Shown: positions 10,508 through 24,265 of the stretch, piece by piece | How the letters are laid out: the number at the start of each line of letters is the position of its first letter | Position numbering within the stretch: position 1 is the stretch's first letter | Source: Anisakis pegreffii | Lineage: Eukaryota > Nematoda > Chromadorea > Rhabditida > Anisakidae | DNA length: 64,000 nt | Direction of reading: 5' to 3' | Assembly (NCBI GenBank): GCA_035041965.1 | Contig: JAPYMA010000898.1 | Location: forward strand, 124,001-188,000 | The notes under the pieces: model-generated | The model's input: only the letters and a program-made list of their open reading frames with translations | The model's database searches: none | What the model was told of the DNA's origin: nothing | Made by a program: the position numbers and the translations under genes

Positions 10508-13500
10508 TTAGTATGCTTGAGGTCGTTTCTTTGGTGATGAATTTGCTGATAAAATTCGTTTTGGGTAGTTTCCGGTTGTTGGTAGATTCTGGGCCGGGGC
10601 ACAGCTAACTCCGGATGGTTGCCGGATATTACGCGCTGAGCCCATTAGAGTTCGAAGGCGCTGGCGTAGAGATGAGATGGTTTGCTGTTGAGGAGCTTGT
10701 TGTAGAACGGGATCCGGACCAATGATTGTTCCATCATCTTGTATTAGTGAACGCCTAAAATTGAAACATCAAAAATCACTACTTGATGAAAGAAAATACA
10801 AAGTTTGAGAGAAAGACAAAAAAAATCCTGACATAACACCTTTTGCAGAGAATTTTCAACTACTTTATGGAATAATTTCTTCTACGAATCTAAAGAATTG
10901 CATGAATCCCGGATTAGAAATGTGGATCACAATGAGTTCACACAATATCCGGCACCTAAAAGCTTCCAGATTCAACTTAAGAATCATGAAAAACCGGAAA
11001 AGCGTCCGGAATATGAACTGAATTCAAACTGGTCATAACAAAATGCTCGCCTTGATAGTGGGTCAGCACCATTTTTGTCATCAGTTCCATTGCTTCGAAT
11101 ATTATTCGAAGCATTCGAAGTAGCACCATTACTCGAATTCTTTGAAGTGACCAAATTTTTCAGCCATTGTACGTCCACAGATAGCGTATGTCGTCCGGTT
11201 GAACCTCGTGGATGCTTCTTACGGGGTCTCCGCGGCTCCACATTATTATCTCTCAAAGATATCTGTAATACGAATGCTTTCACGATTGGACGATTGAGTG
11301 GAGCAAGATTTTTTCACATAAAATATAGCATTCACTCATAGAAGAAATAACATCTTGCAATTAGCAACGCTGAAACATTCGAGCAGTAACTCTTCAGCGA
11401 ACATCATCTACTAATTCATATATGAATATAGGAGCTTAACTTTAAAAATATCATTAAGAATCTAATGAATTTGTGAAATACTATCGATAATATATGTTTA
11501 ACTGAGAATTCAGAAAGATTAAAACGATACTTGTGTCACAGACTACCAATTCATTGTACACCAATTGCCTTTACTGAACTGAGAATTTATCACGAAGAAA
11601 TGGATGAAAATAAGTAGACAGTGAATTAATGGAATGAGAGCAAATCATCAGTATGGTGGAAGCGAATGAGAAAATGAAAGCGATATAACAGAAGAATCAT
11701 GCATTTTTGAAGGAAAGGTTTCAGAGGAGGAAATGATCATGTGCAACAGCATGTAATGCAGTTCGTCGACAGAGCATCAGTAAAAAGAACAATCTATAGT
11801 ATTGCAAAAAGTTTCTGTTCTCGATTTCCCGTGTTCAACTCGTCCTCAATACCCTTTCATAGGTTTTCATGTCTGTTTCCCATTGTGTCTCTGTCCTCTC
11901 AGACCTGTTCTTCACAACTGCATGTTTCAATCGATGAATCGTGCCGAATTTCTCAATCACTTCACTCATATTGCTACAACCCTCTCATACCCATTTCTCT
12001 TTGAAAAACGATTCTTTATTCATTTGCTCACACTGAACACAATATTTATCGAGAGACAATTCAATGCGTAAACAATTTGCCATAGTGCATCATAACTGTT
12101 TTCAACATTTCTTACAAGCAACGCTATTAAATGCAATTTAGCGTAAACAAATAATGCACAAAAGAAAGAAATTCACAAAAACTTACCGGAGTATCCTCGT
12201 ATGGACTTCGGGCTCTAGCCAAATTATGCATTAATTGATTCCTCGACGTTGGAGGAATGTTGTTGTTTGTCATCAGCGGTTCGGAGACCAGTTCAGCTAG
12301 AGGATTATCTAAGTTTATGAGCAGTTGCGCTGATTCTTTCTCCGGTTGTCTACTCAAAATTGTGCCTGTGGCACTGGCTTGATAATCATTCTTGATAGAA
12401 AATTCCATGCTCAAATCAATTTCTTCGACAGTTTCCATTATGAGACGACTAGAAACTTTGCGAATATTTTCAGTGATGTTGTTGTCCACAATGGCTTCAG
12501 AAGTGAACCCAACGTCTTGATCGTCATCAGCACTCGGTGTTAAAGCCACTTCCGAGGTTGATAGGGGGAAATTTGTCGAGGAAACCAACGTTTGGGGGAA
12601 ATAAATGCCGTTTTCAGTGACTGGTGTCTTTGCATTGCCTTCACCGTTGTCTAAGGCACCTGAAATCAGCAATCTTATCAAAATATCACACAGCTAGAAC
12701 TTTCAAAGTGGAGACCACAGCCGTAGCCTTTAAGGCTCACTTGCTTCCTGGTGGAACTGAAGTGGGTTTTGTGGCATCGAAAGATCTTAAGTCCCTGATT
12801 GACTGTTGCAAAATGGTTAGGTGAGAGGGTTGGTGAAGGATTCTGGTTTCGAATGAGCATCAAAAATGGGGTGAAATAATATCAGAGTAAGATTTTGAAG
12901 GATACCAAAGAACTTTTTCAACGCTAAATTGTATCAAATAGTCGTATACGCTAGACCATCCGTTCATCATGAATTTACCATATCACACCGAAAAAACAAG
13001 AAAAAATACCACAGCGTCTAATAATTTACCGTTCTCTAGCCGCATGGATGCCTGGGAAGCGCATTCCGAGTCAACTGGCCATAGGCCCACTTTAAAGGCC
13101 ACCACTGAGGCATGATCCAGCTTTCCGGGCATTTCGCTGAGTTTAGCTCTGACCATACGTCGACGATTACGTTGCTCATGCTTTGTCAGATGCTTTTCAT
13201 TCTTGTACAGTTCAGGATCCTCCAAAGTTCGTCGTTTTGCCCTGCAGAACGCGATCAGTTCAACACAAACTTGCACATGAGATGCGATTCAGAAATTTGA
13301 GAAAATGGAGCAGTTACAAGAGAGGAATTAGGTAAATTCTGTCAAATATTGACGAATCATCGCTTTTGACATGTAATTATAATTGCGGTCGAATATCGAT
13401 GAGGCTGAGAAACAAGTATTTGAAATGATGGCAATATATGAGAAATCATAACAAAGTAAGTGACAATGCTGAATATTTTAACATACATCGAAAGTTGTCT

Positions 13501-16500
13501 GGCGAACTGTATCAGATTATGACACAGTGTACTGGTCGAAACAACCACTCCGCCGGCAGGTATTCGATGTTTCGGGGATGATCGAGAGCGTGCCGACGGA
13601 GGCAGGATACCGTTCGAAACGATATCACCCATCCTGGAATTATGTTAGCATTCAGATCTGTGAAGCGATCACTCTTGATCATGCCTACTAATGTAAGAAT
13701 TTTGTACCATCGTCAGGCTATTCTCTAGTCAAAAAATAATTCCATCGTATTCAGTAGATTTCGTAGATCTCAAAGAATTATTCGAACTGCTAATGAGGCA
13801 GAATCGTTAGGATAACTCTCAACAGTCTGAGTACGATTCAACACTTCAGCGGAGGTGCTGTTGACTCAACCGCATTGAACCAGTGACAGTTTTTTGATCT
13901 CTGCTAAACCACCGAGTCTATCTACTGATAAAACAGATCTTCTTGGATCCTCAATAGCTCTGATGAAGTGTCTGTAAACTTTTGTGAAATTCTTCGAGGT
14001 CCAAGTCACACACACAATTCAGATTGCTCACCTCAACAACATCAGTTCATGCCGTTGTTCGGCATCTACACACGGCAATGTAGCGTTACACACTCGAGTA
14101 CGGCTGAATTCCCAGTCGTTTCCATTCTCATTGTTGGCTGCACTCGATGAACTGAAACAGATTGCAAATGCTCAACAAAAGGTGATCGTCGCATCAAGAA
14201 ATCTCGACAAGTGGACATTTTCTGTCTGAACATATCTCTAGATAAAGTTTGTTTAGGAAGGTAGAACTCAGCGAATATCAAAAAGAAGATTCATTGAAAG
14301 TAAATATCTTTTTTTGAGTTTCTGCTATTTCTGAAGGGTTACGAATATTTAATGCAGCACCATCAGTAATAACAATGAATAACGTACATTTGAACAGGCT
14401 TAACAATGCCGTTATTTTCTTTATTGTCATATTCTGTTTTCTTGATAATACAGAATTTCCCAACCACCGGATCGAAGTTATCAGATACACCATCCGAAGT
14501 GATGAAAATCACGTCGTCTGGAAAATTTCAGTTCAACTTGACAATGGAAAAGATTTATTTGACAAAATTTAAAACTAAAAGCTGCACGAATCGGATACTG
14601 ATCCGAACCAGCGATCACTTATTGTTAATTTCATCGGCAAGAATCAATTCACCGCTCGATTACCTCATTAGTTAAGCGTTTGGACACTTAACGTGAAGTA
14701 CAAACGGAGAAATTCTCAATTCTTCAATCATGTGGGTTTAATCCAGTGTCAGTATATTTCAAAGGTAACTTAAGTTTCATCAGCACAGTCAAATGGGTAT
14801 ATTTTGATACGGAATGCAGCAAATGTCAATATTTTTAAGATCATAATTATAGTTTTGTGCACGTACCTGGTTCGACAAAGGTCATCGAGCACGTTAGATT
14901 GTGCAATTGTGGATTCGTGCCATCCACAGGGCCTAGTGCACCTCCAGCGTCACGCATATCACGCATTTGGAAGATATCATGCGATGCTATAGTTACCTGA
15001 ACTTTTCAATTATCAGACTATCGTCGCCCTTATGAATACGTATCAAGACAATTACAGTCCAGATTGTTATGTCCATGATATTAGCATGAATAACTTCAGT
15101 TGCAGGTAATCATAAAGATAAACTGATTGTAAGAAGTTTGACTGAATGAATATGCAGATATGTTATATTCAATGAATCGTTCAACAGTATTCCAACATAA
15201 AATCCTGTTGGATATCGCTTTGTATTGTAATTTTGTCGAAACAGCAGTTATTATGATAGATATCAGTAGCGATAACGCTATCAGCTAAACTGCTGAATTC
15301 ACCTCATTTCTATCATTCTGCTATTGTTATGATTGATGTTCTTATCATTGATGTGATCATATTTGAAGGTTCATATGCTTTTGGTTACCGTTATCATCAT
15401 AATGCAAACATATTGATGGAATATGATCGATTATCAGTTTCTAGTTCATAGTTGCACACAGAGGGGCCTTATTCAGGCCGCTTTCATGCTTGAAAGGAAG
15501 TCAAGGACAAATCCAGCTCAAATCACTGACCTCTCGTACGCCAGCCACTGGATTATATACAAAACACAGCGAATCACCAACATTACAGCAACACAAAACC
15601 CATGTATCTGAATGCTTCAACTGAACGGCGACTGCTACGCATAATGTCGTTAAAAGTCCACCTTCTTGAAGGATCAGCGCATGGGCTGAATGAAATGCAC
15701 CTAACAAAGTATGGAAGACTTCCTGAAAGATACATTTTCATTTGATGAATCCTGAGCTATTTTAAAATTTCCAAGGTCCTGAGACAGTGCTAGATCCTGA
15801 GATATTGAGAGGCTTTGAAGTTTCAATCCTGGGATCGTGAAATGTAGATGACTAGTCATTTATGAGCAATTATCCTAACGGCTCGACCTCATGACGTTGG
15901 CTGTCTTGGTGTTAAGCACACATATGGGACAGTTGAGCAGATATTATTGAGTCGCACATATTGCGAAAGAAATAGAGGAGTATTCGGTGAGGTTGGAAAT
16001 ATCTTCGGAGACCTTACGATCCTCGGGAATCAAATAGGAAATATTCTGAGACTCCGTTCCATTTCAGTAAGAAATTAACTCGACGATAACGTTTACTTTA
16101 ACGGTGCTAAGGCATTGGTTGACTCTTCATTATAGCATCTTAAGAAACTTACAGTGGTGGTTTTACACTGGTCAGCGAATATGTGATAATTCAAATGATC
16201 AATGGCTCCTCGGACTGCACAACGGGCCGCCAGCCGTGACCCTTCGCCCCAGTTGACCCCGTCGGCCAGCGCCATAATCACATTGTTGTCTCGAGCCACC
16301 ACCCCAAAAACGTCCGCTATAGGATTACCCGCATTTTGACCCGTTATAGGATTTCGTTCGTACAGCGATACGGATATGCCGAAACAACGTTCTTCGTCAA
16401 ATGCCGTCCAGTCGTACCTATCTGCAAATTTGTTCATATCTTTATTCAGAGGAGATTTGAAGCTAATTTTTTGACCAACTATACATATTTTCGTCCAATT

Positions 16501-19500
16501 TCCGGACTACTACAACTTATCAGTTGCTGGGATCTTCTAGCTGCAGGGATGTTCACCTCGTGGCTTGATTCGGCAAAATATTTCATCATGTTTATTAGGC
16601 ATGAGGCAGAAATAAATTATCGAAGATCTGCTTTCTCCCTAATTAAGTAATAGTTTCGAGTGAACAGCTAACGCTTGATCTAGTGCGCAATGAACTGATC
16701 TATGCAACGGAATACGAGCCCGATTCTTTGATTGATAAAAATTATTATCACAAAAGGATTCAGCCAACTTTATTCAATCAGTTTTATGTTCAATTCAAGC
16801 ACACTACACTCTTATCATATCTCTCCTTCGAAAAATCTAATCGTATGATTCTGATTCATTCAAACTACTTGAACGGCTCAAAATTCGAGGGAAATTTGCT
16901 AATTTTAGTTGTTTTGCATTCCCAATTCACAAGTTGATGTGACTATGATTAACAAATGACTGATTGTGAGTTAGGTGTGATAACATCAGGCAATCAATGA
17001 TGACCACCTGTATCACTGCGAGGTGTTTCAAAGCCTGGCGGTGTCGGGCATGGTCCCATTAGAGAGGAACACGAGCCAATCAGGCCAGAGCTGGACGGTT
17101 GCAGCTTTGATTTGGCCAGGTCTGATGTGTGCAGTTCATTTCCTTTCGATGAAGACATCGAACCAGTCCATTCATCCAGCGATTCTCCGTCAAAACTCAA
17201 ACTCAACTCATCATCAAGATTCGCCATATGCACGATAGGCTGCCTCCGTACACCGCAAACCTGTAATTGCATTTTTCCAAATGATTCAGTGGTGAGCTCA
17301 GTTTGAAGTCTAGGATGATTTGATAGCCGCAGATTGGAATTTACAACAATATGAGAACCTGAAATTAATTTCAGGCCAATTGGATGGCCTGAACATCAAC
17401 ATCGTAATGCTAAGTGACTCTAGTTCAGTTCAAGGACATCTCGCTCTCAATTTCTGGCAAAATCAGTTTAGCTGGTAAAATCTCATCTCCAATGATGAAT
17501 TGCTAAGCTATGCGTTCAGTTTTTTAAAAACATTCAGGAATGCATCAACGTTCTGTTGTTTGCTCAAAATCCAATTACACTTCTTCAAAAATCATTAGTC
17601 TTTCATCTGCTGCTTTCTTTCATTTTCACCGTTGTAATATTGTAACAGTGGCTGGCTTTGTTTGCACACATTGGAAACATTTTTTGCGCTGAATTTTTAT
17701 TTGCGTTTTAGTGACATTCCACTTAAAAGATGAAGGGATGCTGAAACGGAATGGAATGGAAAATTTTAATGAAATGCAAAAGTGCAAAAAATTTTTCAAA
17801 GAAAACTTCTAATGCAAATGAGAGAGAATTTTGATTGCAAAACAAATAAACTTTTCGTTTCCCGTGGGAGTTCGCTCGCTCGCGAAAAAAAAAGAAAAAG
17901 AGCCTTCATGTTGAATGATAATCAATCAAAAATGATACATTGATGATTTCTGTGCGTCACTCAGGTTTTATCATTCAGTCTTCAAGTGAAATCGAGACAT
18001 TACAATTCAGAATAATACTGGAAAATTGAGAAGAAAAATTTTAAAAGTTTGATCAATTGAATTGCTGAAACTCAGTGATTACACCTTAAAAATCTCTAGA
18101 CTAACCGGAACATACTGCTCGTTTATTTGATGTTGTTTAACATGAGAGTAATAAATTCTTGCGAGCATTCATTTACATTTATATTTTTTAAACTAATTTC
18201 TTGCAAGCATTCAGCTATATTTTCATTTTTTAAACTAATCAAACACAAAATAAAAAACACTTTATCAAGGAAAGATCAGTACTCGGGAATGGGAATTTCT
18301 CTTACAGTCACCGCAGAATTGAAGACGAGCCTACCAACCTCAGTAAGGCCACCATCTGGCCCAGTATAAGAGGCTCGAACTCGTTCCGAGAACTCCTCCA
18401 ACAGCAGAACCGGCAAATCCAAGCCAGTTTTACCCGCATAGATTTCGGTCTCATTTTTCGGTCCATTGCGACTGAAAATACGCTATCTTGATGTGCTGGT
18501 AACTAAATGATATGAGGTGATCAGAGAGGAGGAATTCCCGAAGACCATTCAGCTTTCATAGGGACTTGTTCGATTTTAAAGGCTATGAGATCCCTATAAC
18601 TTCCACATATTGTCTCGTATCACTCTGTTACAAATTGGTATTTGGTATAGCTTATTTGGTGTAGCCAAATGGACATTTGGCATAGCTTATGGAGGAATCC
18701 GTTAAGTTCAACGTATAATTTAATCTAAACACAGTCATAATCCTCAATTGCCGTTCATATAAAGTTTACATTAAGAAGCATAAACAACTGATGTAATCAA
18801 GTGAAATAATCCCAATTCACCCATGAATTTGGCTGCTAATCTCTTACGATGATCTCCACAACGTTATATAAACAAAAATAATCCTTCTCGAAATGCTGAA
18901 CTTCCTTCAAGTTCAATCACGAAACACATTTTCTACCCTATCGCTTTAATACACTCTTATATTTGCTCTACCAACCGTTACTGCTCTTTTAAACTCACTT
19001 TCCCTTTGCTAATTCAGTTGAGGAATCATGCCGCTCATATTAAGATTTCATGTTCTGAAAAGGCATCTAATCTACGGCATCTAATCTTAATCTCTTAATC
19101 TCTCGTTCATGAACGGAAGAAAACACGATCAGCCGAACTAAATTCTTTAGAGTTCACAGCAGAGACAAGATTCCGATTTGTTCTCACATTTGACGATTTT
19201 AATGTCTGAAATTTGTAGAAACTATCGACCATCTGAAGCTTTCTTCCGGACTCCGGCTACGAAGTATGAACAACTGTCTTGTTGAAGAGAATCATGAGGT
19301 ATGTGGAAGTTTTTGAATTCGCCTGAATTCCTTCTAAGAAGTGAGAGGGTTTTGAGGCCGAAAATGTGGCATTTAATCGAGAAGAAATGCCTAGTACCCG
19401 GTTAAAATACACTGCGATATGAAGGAATTGCTCGTTGATGGTAGCATCGTCACCGAAGACGTGTCCGAGCCATTGCTGTGCTCGTGGTCAACGGCATCGG

Positions 19501-19594
19501 AAGCTGCTGGAGCTGACGCATCTAAACTTGTGCCTGGAGAAAACGTCGTCCGAATAAGGCCATATACACGTTTGCGGATCGATGCCGTGGGCAT
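10508..19594 (-). CDS. PP2C-like phosphatase-domain protein (family of Drosophila CG9801), 13 exons
   Basis: Exons in transcript order: 19594-19398, 18471-18306, 17260-17008, 16421-16153, 15722-15531, 14996-14867, 14517-14388, 14151-14032, 13633-13487, 13241-13030, 12659-12187, 11262-11030 and 10754-10508. All phases agree; the product is 922 residues. The PP2C fold runs from about residue 206 to 595. Landmarks are IADVFGVV (240-247), ALADGVNWGEG (256-266), GGLLTTLC (316-323), CNVGDS (341-346), TSDGVSD (409-415) and GKLDHASVV (574-582). The metal-binding aspartates of PP2C enzymes appear present (D259, D411, D577), but the usual DGHGG and DN motifs read DGVNWG and DH, as I recall for this divergent metazoan group. 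It may therefore be an active Mn/Mg phosphatase with changed specificity or a pseudo-enzyme. The N-terminal ~200 residues are partly Ser-rich; the C-terminal ~320 are low-complexity, basic, and rich in S, N and Q. The start MPTASIRKR directly follows a TATTTCAG acceptor. The donor of exon 1 could instead be at 19413, with the same phase. Confidence 0.9.
18637..18692. repeat. Short direct/inverted repeat in PP2C-like intron
   Basis: ATTTGGTATAGCTTAT recurs 35-40 bases later as ATTTGGCATAGCTTAT, with a CCAAAT inverted copy between them. It lies in the first intron of the PP2C-like gene. Confidence 0.6.
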
Positions 19595-19603
19595 CTGAAA
19601 TAG
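19595..19603 (-). promoter_or_regulatory. 3' splice site immediately before the PP2C-like start codon
   Basis: The minus strand reads CCTATTTCAG directly against ATGCCC. A splice acceptor touching the ATG is typical of a spliced-leader trans-splice site in nematodes, but a cis-spliced 5' UTR exon further upstream is equally possible. Confidence 0.5.
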
Positions 19604-21383
19604 GCTGCGATCGATTGATTGATTGATTTGATAAGGAAGTACGTCTTGACCTGTGATACACAATTTGATCATTACATCGCATAATGCTCACAGCTAATCG
19701 CTCGTACAGGTTAAGTTATGTATTAATGACAATATTACTGATGTTAATAATAAAGATAATCCATTATAATGCGTATTAACATGAACTGGAATTAAAAAAT
19801 CTATTGAACTGTTTGAATACTCGTACAGACTGACATGTACTAATATAATAAAGGTAAGACTGTCAGTATTTCTTTCTAAGAGAGCTGCTGAATCAATTGC
19901 TATCGGTAGATCGAAATCGCTCATCCCATTAAAGGTAACCGGATCTATTAAGATGAAAGAAATAAGGAGGTGGTAATTATTTTCATTAAAAATGAAATTT
20001 TTCGTTCAAAGAAGAAAATGTTCGCTGCTGAAATAAAATGATTGAACATTATATTTTCTTATACTTATTGAAAATAGCAAATTTCCCTTATTCTCCTATT
20101 TTCTAAACAAGATTCTCGCAGTCGAACACAAGAAAGCAACGGACCGATAGTGAACAATTTGTAAGAACACTTCAGTGAAGTGGGCAAAGTTGGAAGGAAA
20201 ATGAAATTAGTTACAATACCAGTCACAGCATAATACCTCTTCAATCTATCACTCAACGTTTCAATTTCATTACAATTCATCGAACGTCGTCAGTCTTTTT
20301 TTGCATAGCAAAGTGGCGAATGAGAGAGAATAAAATAAAATGAAATAAAGAATGACGATAATCTGATAAAGATGAGTTAAAGCAGACATAATGACATAAA
20401 AACCAAAAAAATGAAACTCCTTCAAGTCCACACAAAAAATCGAAACTATTAATCAAACTGGTTCTTGCGTTGAATTGCAACGAGAAGAAACGACCGCTCT
20501 CACATGAATGGACCTTAGACCAGTTGAAATTTTGAAACGTTATTGTCCATTTGGAAATGTGACTGTTTCGGAATGGCAGCAGAAATGAAATTACTTGATG
20601 TGGGATAATTATAATATATGAGTGGTTGAAAAACTGATGATGATTTATGAATGGATAGAAAAATGTTGAGGAGAGAATTGTTGCCTTTTGCAGATCGAAC
20701 GGTTTCCGTTTTGATGTGCTATTTTTCGCGCAAGCATATCGATAATAAGGACTGATAAGAAATCGTTATACTGATAAGGACTGATAAGCTGATAAGGAAC
20801 CTTATTCGAAGTTTTGTCACATCTCAAGACTGAAGTTCAAATTCTGATCTGCTGATCTATGAGAGGTCAGTAAATCAGAGGCGATCAAACAACACATTTG
20901 TAAATATCAGTTTCTGCGAAGGTGGTCTCGAAAAGCCATGCTGAGCAAACGACTTAAAATCATTTAGCTTTCGGTTGACTTTACAATACAAAATCTTAAG
21001 CAAATAAAATTTCAGTACGAATGATTAGTCTGAAACGAATCAGTGATTTAATACTTCGTTTGAAAATAACACCTTTAACATCAAGTAAGTATTTCAGTAA
21101 ACAATACATAATTGATGGGTGGCGATGCCTGTTTTGCTCTTTTCTTCGCATTTACTCGAACAATTCAAACCTTTCGTTTCTGAGCATTTTTATAAATCTT
21201 TTTTCACACCTACAATGGCCACTCTCATAATGAATTCACTATTGTGCATAAGTAATTCAGTCCTCTTTGCAGGTGGGTACTCTCCACTGACTTTCCTTTC
21301 AACGAAACATTAAATATTCAAATTGGTATATCTGAGAGACCAAAGAAAATGTTAAGAGAACATATATGACACAAATGATGAAC

Positions 21384-21522
21384 TATTATGGATATTATTA
21401 TTTGTTATTATTATCAATATCATTATTATAATTACTATTAGCGTTAGTATTGTTATTACTATTACTATTATAACTTATTAATACTATTATTACTAAGAAT
21501 ATCACTATTAGTATAATTACGA
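21384..21522. repeat. Imperfect ATT/ACT trinucleotide tract
   Basis: A degenerate (TTA/TAC)n tract very similar in kind to the one at 3893-4036. Confidence 0.75.
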
Positions 21523-24189
21523 TGTTCATTAGCCATTCTTGTGAAGAACTTCAATAGAATCGCTCTGCTGACACGCATTGCACTTATCGTTAGATCGAAT
21601 AGACACGCACTAAGGCAGTTTTGAATGAATAGAACTGGAATACATTGATGAATTGCTTCCTGACAAGAATATAATTTTCTGGTGACTGATTTTCATTATT
21701 TGAGGTAGCGTGTTGCCTGAAGTGATTCATTGAAGGTAAAACCTTTGCAAATACAAAAAATGCGGAATGAAAGCTTTGCCAAAGTCTGTTTGAGTATACG
21801 ACAAGATATTTGACATGGTGAAAAGCACGAAAAATTCCAATTATTTGAGAGAGGAAAGACATTTTGGTCGTGTAACAACATTCACGACGAATTGAAACGT
21901 GAATGAAAAAGGGTGTAATTATCAGCAGTATTATCGTACCATGATGCTGTGTCAAAGTCACTATTAAATATTTGTGAAAAATGAGTTTATCTGCACGACA
22001 AAACGCAGTCAAATCGAAAGAAATGAACGACTAAAATTCGTGAATGGGAAATCGAGCATTGAATATAACTCTAACAAATGGCATTTCTTGAAATTCAGCG
22101 ATATGGAGCACTTAAATAATAGGTTCAATGATTCAAAAATCATCAAACTTATGAACAAGTCAAATAAAATGGCGAATATTTTTCCCTTCTAGATATCTCT
22201 CTCATAAGCAAGTGATGTTATGTATGGAAGAAATCTGCACTATAAAAATTTTCAGATTTTCTGCTAGTTGAGATTTCAAAAAGCTCAAGGTCTGATGATG
22301 TTGAAGTCCTGGATGAGCTCTCTCTCTCACAGAATTCTCATTCTTTTCTCTCGTTGAAGCTAAGCGTTTCCGTACAGTCTGCTTGACTGTCTGACTTCTT
22401 TGCGCATGATCATCGCTAGAGCAAACCTCATTAAACTGGATATACATTGGCTAACTTATTTCGGAAACTAGAATTTCTCATTGGAATGACACATATTCAT
22501 GACAACATTCTCCCAGGAAGGCATCCAGATCTATCTTAATGAATAAATCCTATCGACGAAAACATACTAACTTAAGATAGCAGATAAGCTTCTCTCCGAT
22601 GGTGTTAAAAACTGCGGATTTGCCTTAAAGTTTGAACGTATGAGTGCTTCGAATATGACACTCCTTCCACTTCCATAACAGGAAGATACCTTTCAAACGA
22701 CCAATACGTCTTCGAAATTTCTCCCCTAGGGACACGGCGTATGGCATGTACTTTTCTTAAACCATAGATGGAATCTCGTTTATTTGAAGAAATCAAAAAA
22801 CTCTGCCGTGATTGTTAATATTTATGAGTCTATGAGGGAATCGAAATGGTCCGAAATTTGGATACCGGTAATGGAAAAATAATGCTTTGAGATGAATCAA
22901 ATCTAGAGACTCAGCAGCTATCAATATCTACTTTCTTTCCACTACAATACGTCAGATATTCTCCAAATACTTTGGTATATATCACTGGATTTGGGAGTTC
23001 GCCTCAAAAACAACTCAACTCATCTAAAAGCGTACAATCTCCTTTATCTATAAAATTGATGACATTGTGGGCGAGATTCGAGCATACTGATGGCCTCGAC
23101 GTGACACATTTGATGTCCCCAGGGAATATGGTTATCAGAATGAATGGAAAGGATATGAGTGAGTGACACATAGTGCCAACGATATCTGCCTTTGAGCAAC
23201 CGAAATCTTCCCGACAGCAAAAACAAACGCGTTTCTCGTTGACATGACATCGAGAGTTCAGCTGATAAAATGAATCTAAAATCATCAAGAAACCTCATAT
23301 TCATTGAAAGGATTTTCACGCCTACACGAATTTTTCCAGCCTACTCAGCAGATTCAATTTTAAGAAATACAAATGAGATATATCTGCATAACATCCAAAA
23401 ATATTGAGCTAGGATCATCACATCTTCAACATATCAAAAAACTACCCTTATAGCATTCCAGCTCTTCTTCAGATTAGTATTCGGAAGGGATCCCTTCATG
23501 GGGTATTTCTCGGGAAAGATACGAAGATCAGCAGTCCAAATAGCGAATATTACTACTACAGATTCAAAAATTCATATAGTAATTTTTACATTGACAATAT
23601 ACCTGAGAGCTAAGCCTGAATTTAAAGGTACACTACTACAGAGAGCAATCGTCAAGCACGATACCAGTGCAGATTGTGCTGATCTGTATCGAATGAAGAA
23701 GGTGAGCGCACGAAATAAGTCTTAAAAACGGTTCATACGATGAGACTATCACAGTCTCGTCGTCGTTCATTTCACACGTTCTCGTATGCATCCATACATA
23801 AATAAATAAACACACTCTTGAATGTGCCACGATAATAATTGTGTTTATTTTGCTTGTTAGCATTCATGCAATATATGAATGCAAGCAAGCAGGCAGCAGT
23901 CTCGAACGTTCATGCAAAACGCAAATAATAAATGAATGTGATCGGTCGGGTGTTGTGCATGACTAGGTCGGGTGAATTTGGGATTGTTTAATGAACACAT
24001 CAACTGCACGCTCTATTTTTAGTTGGTACACATTTAGAGGTATTAGTTATACGATCATCTGGAAATTGAATATGGGTTAAATTCATTTGAGTAGACAGCT
24101 TCGCTTTAATTTAACATCGTTTTTTTCGTGGTGAAATAATGGTGGTAATAATGATTAGTGGATGTCGATGGTAAATAATAGAAAGTTTA

Positions 24190-24265
24190 TTGGTAATTCG
24201 TTTTAAGGGGAATTTATGGGTAATTCGTTCTATTTATGGGTAATTTATGGGTAATTTGTTTTCTT
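24190..24265. repeat. Short tandem repeat, unit about 14 bases
   Basis: Four or five copies of a GGTAATT(C/T)(G/A)T-type unit, with TTTATGGGTAATT as the clearest repeated block. Confidence 0.8.

Noticed and set aside
14660..14745. A tRNA-like stretch (TAGTTAAGCG as a possible box A, GTGGGTTTAATCC as a possible box B) in a PP2C-like intron.
   Set aside because: The boxes are imperfect and too far apart, and I could not fold acceptor or anticodon stems. At best it is a decayed tRNA-like relic.
21590..22012. 140-codon open frame on the minus strand, partly hydrophobic.
   Set aside because: Non-ATG start, no recognisable domain, and no neighbouring exons in phase.
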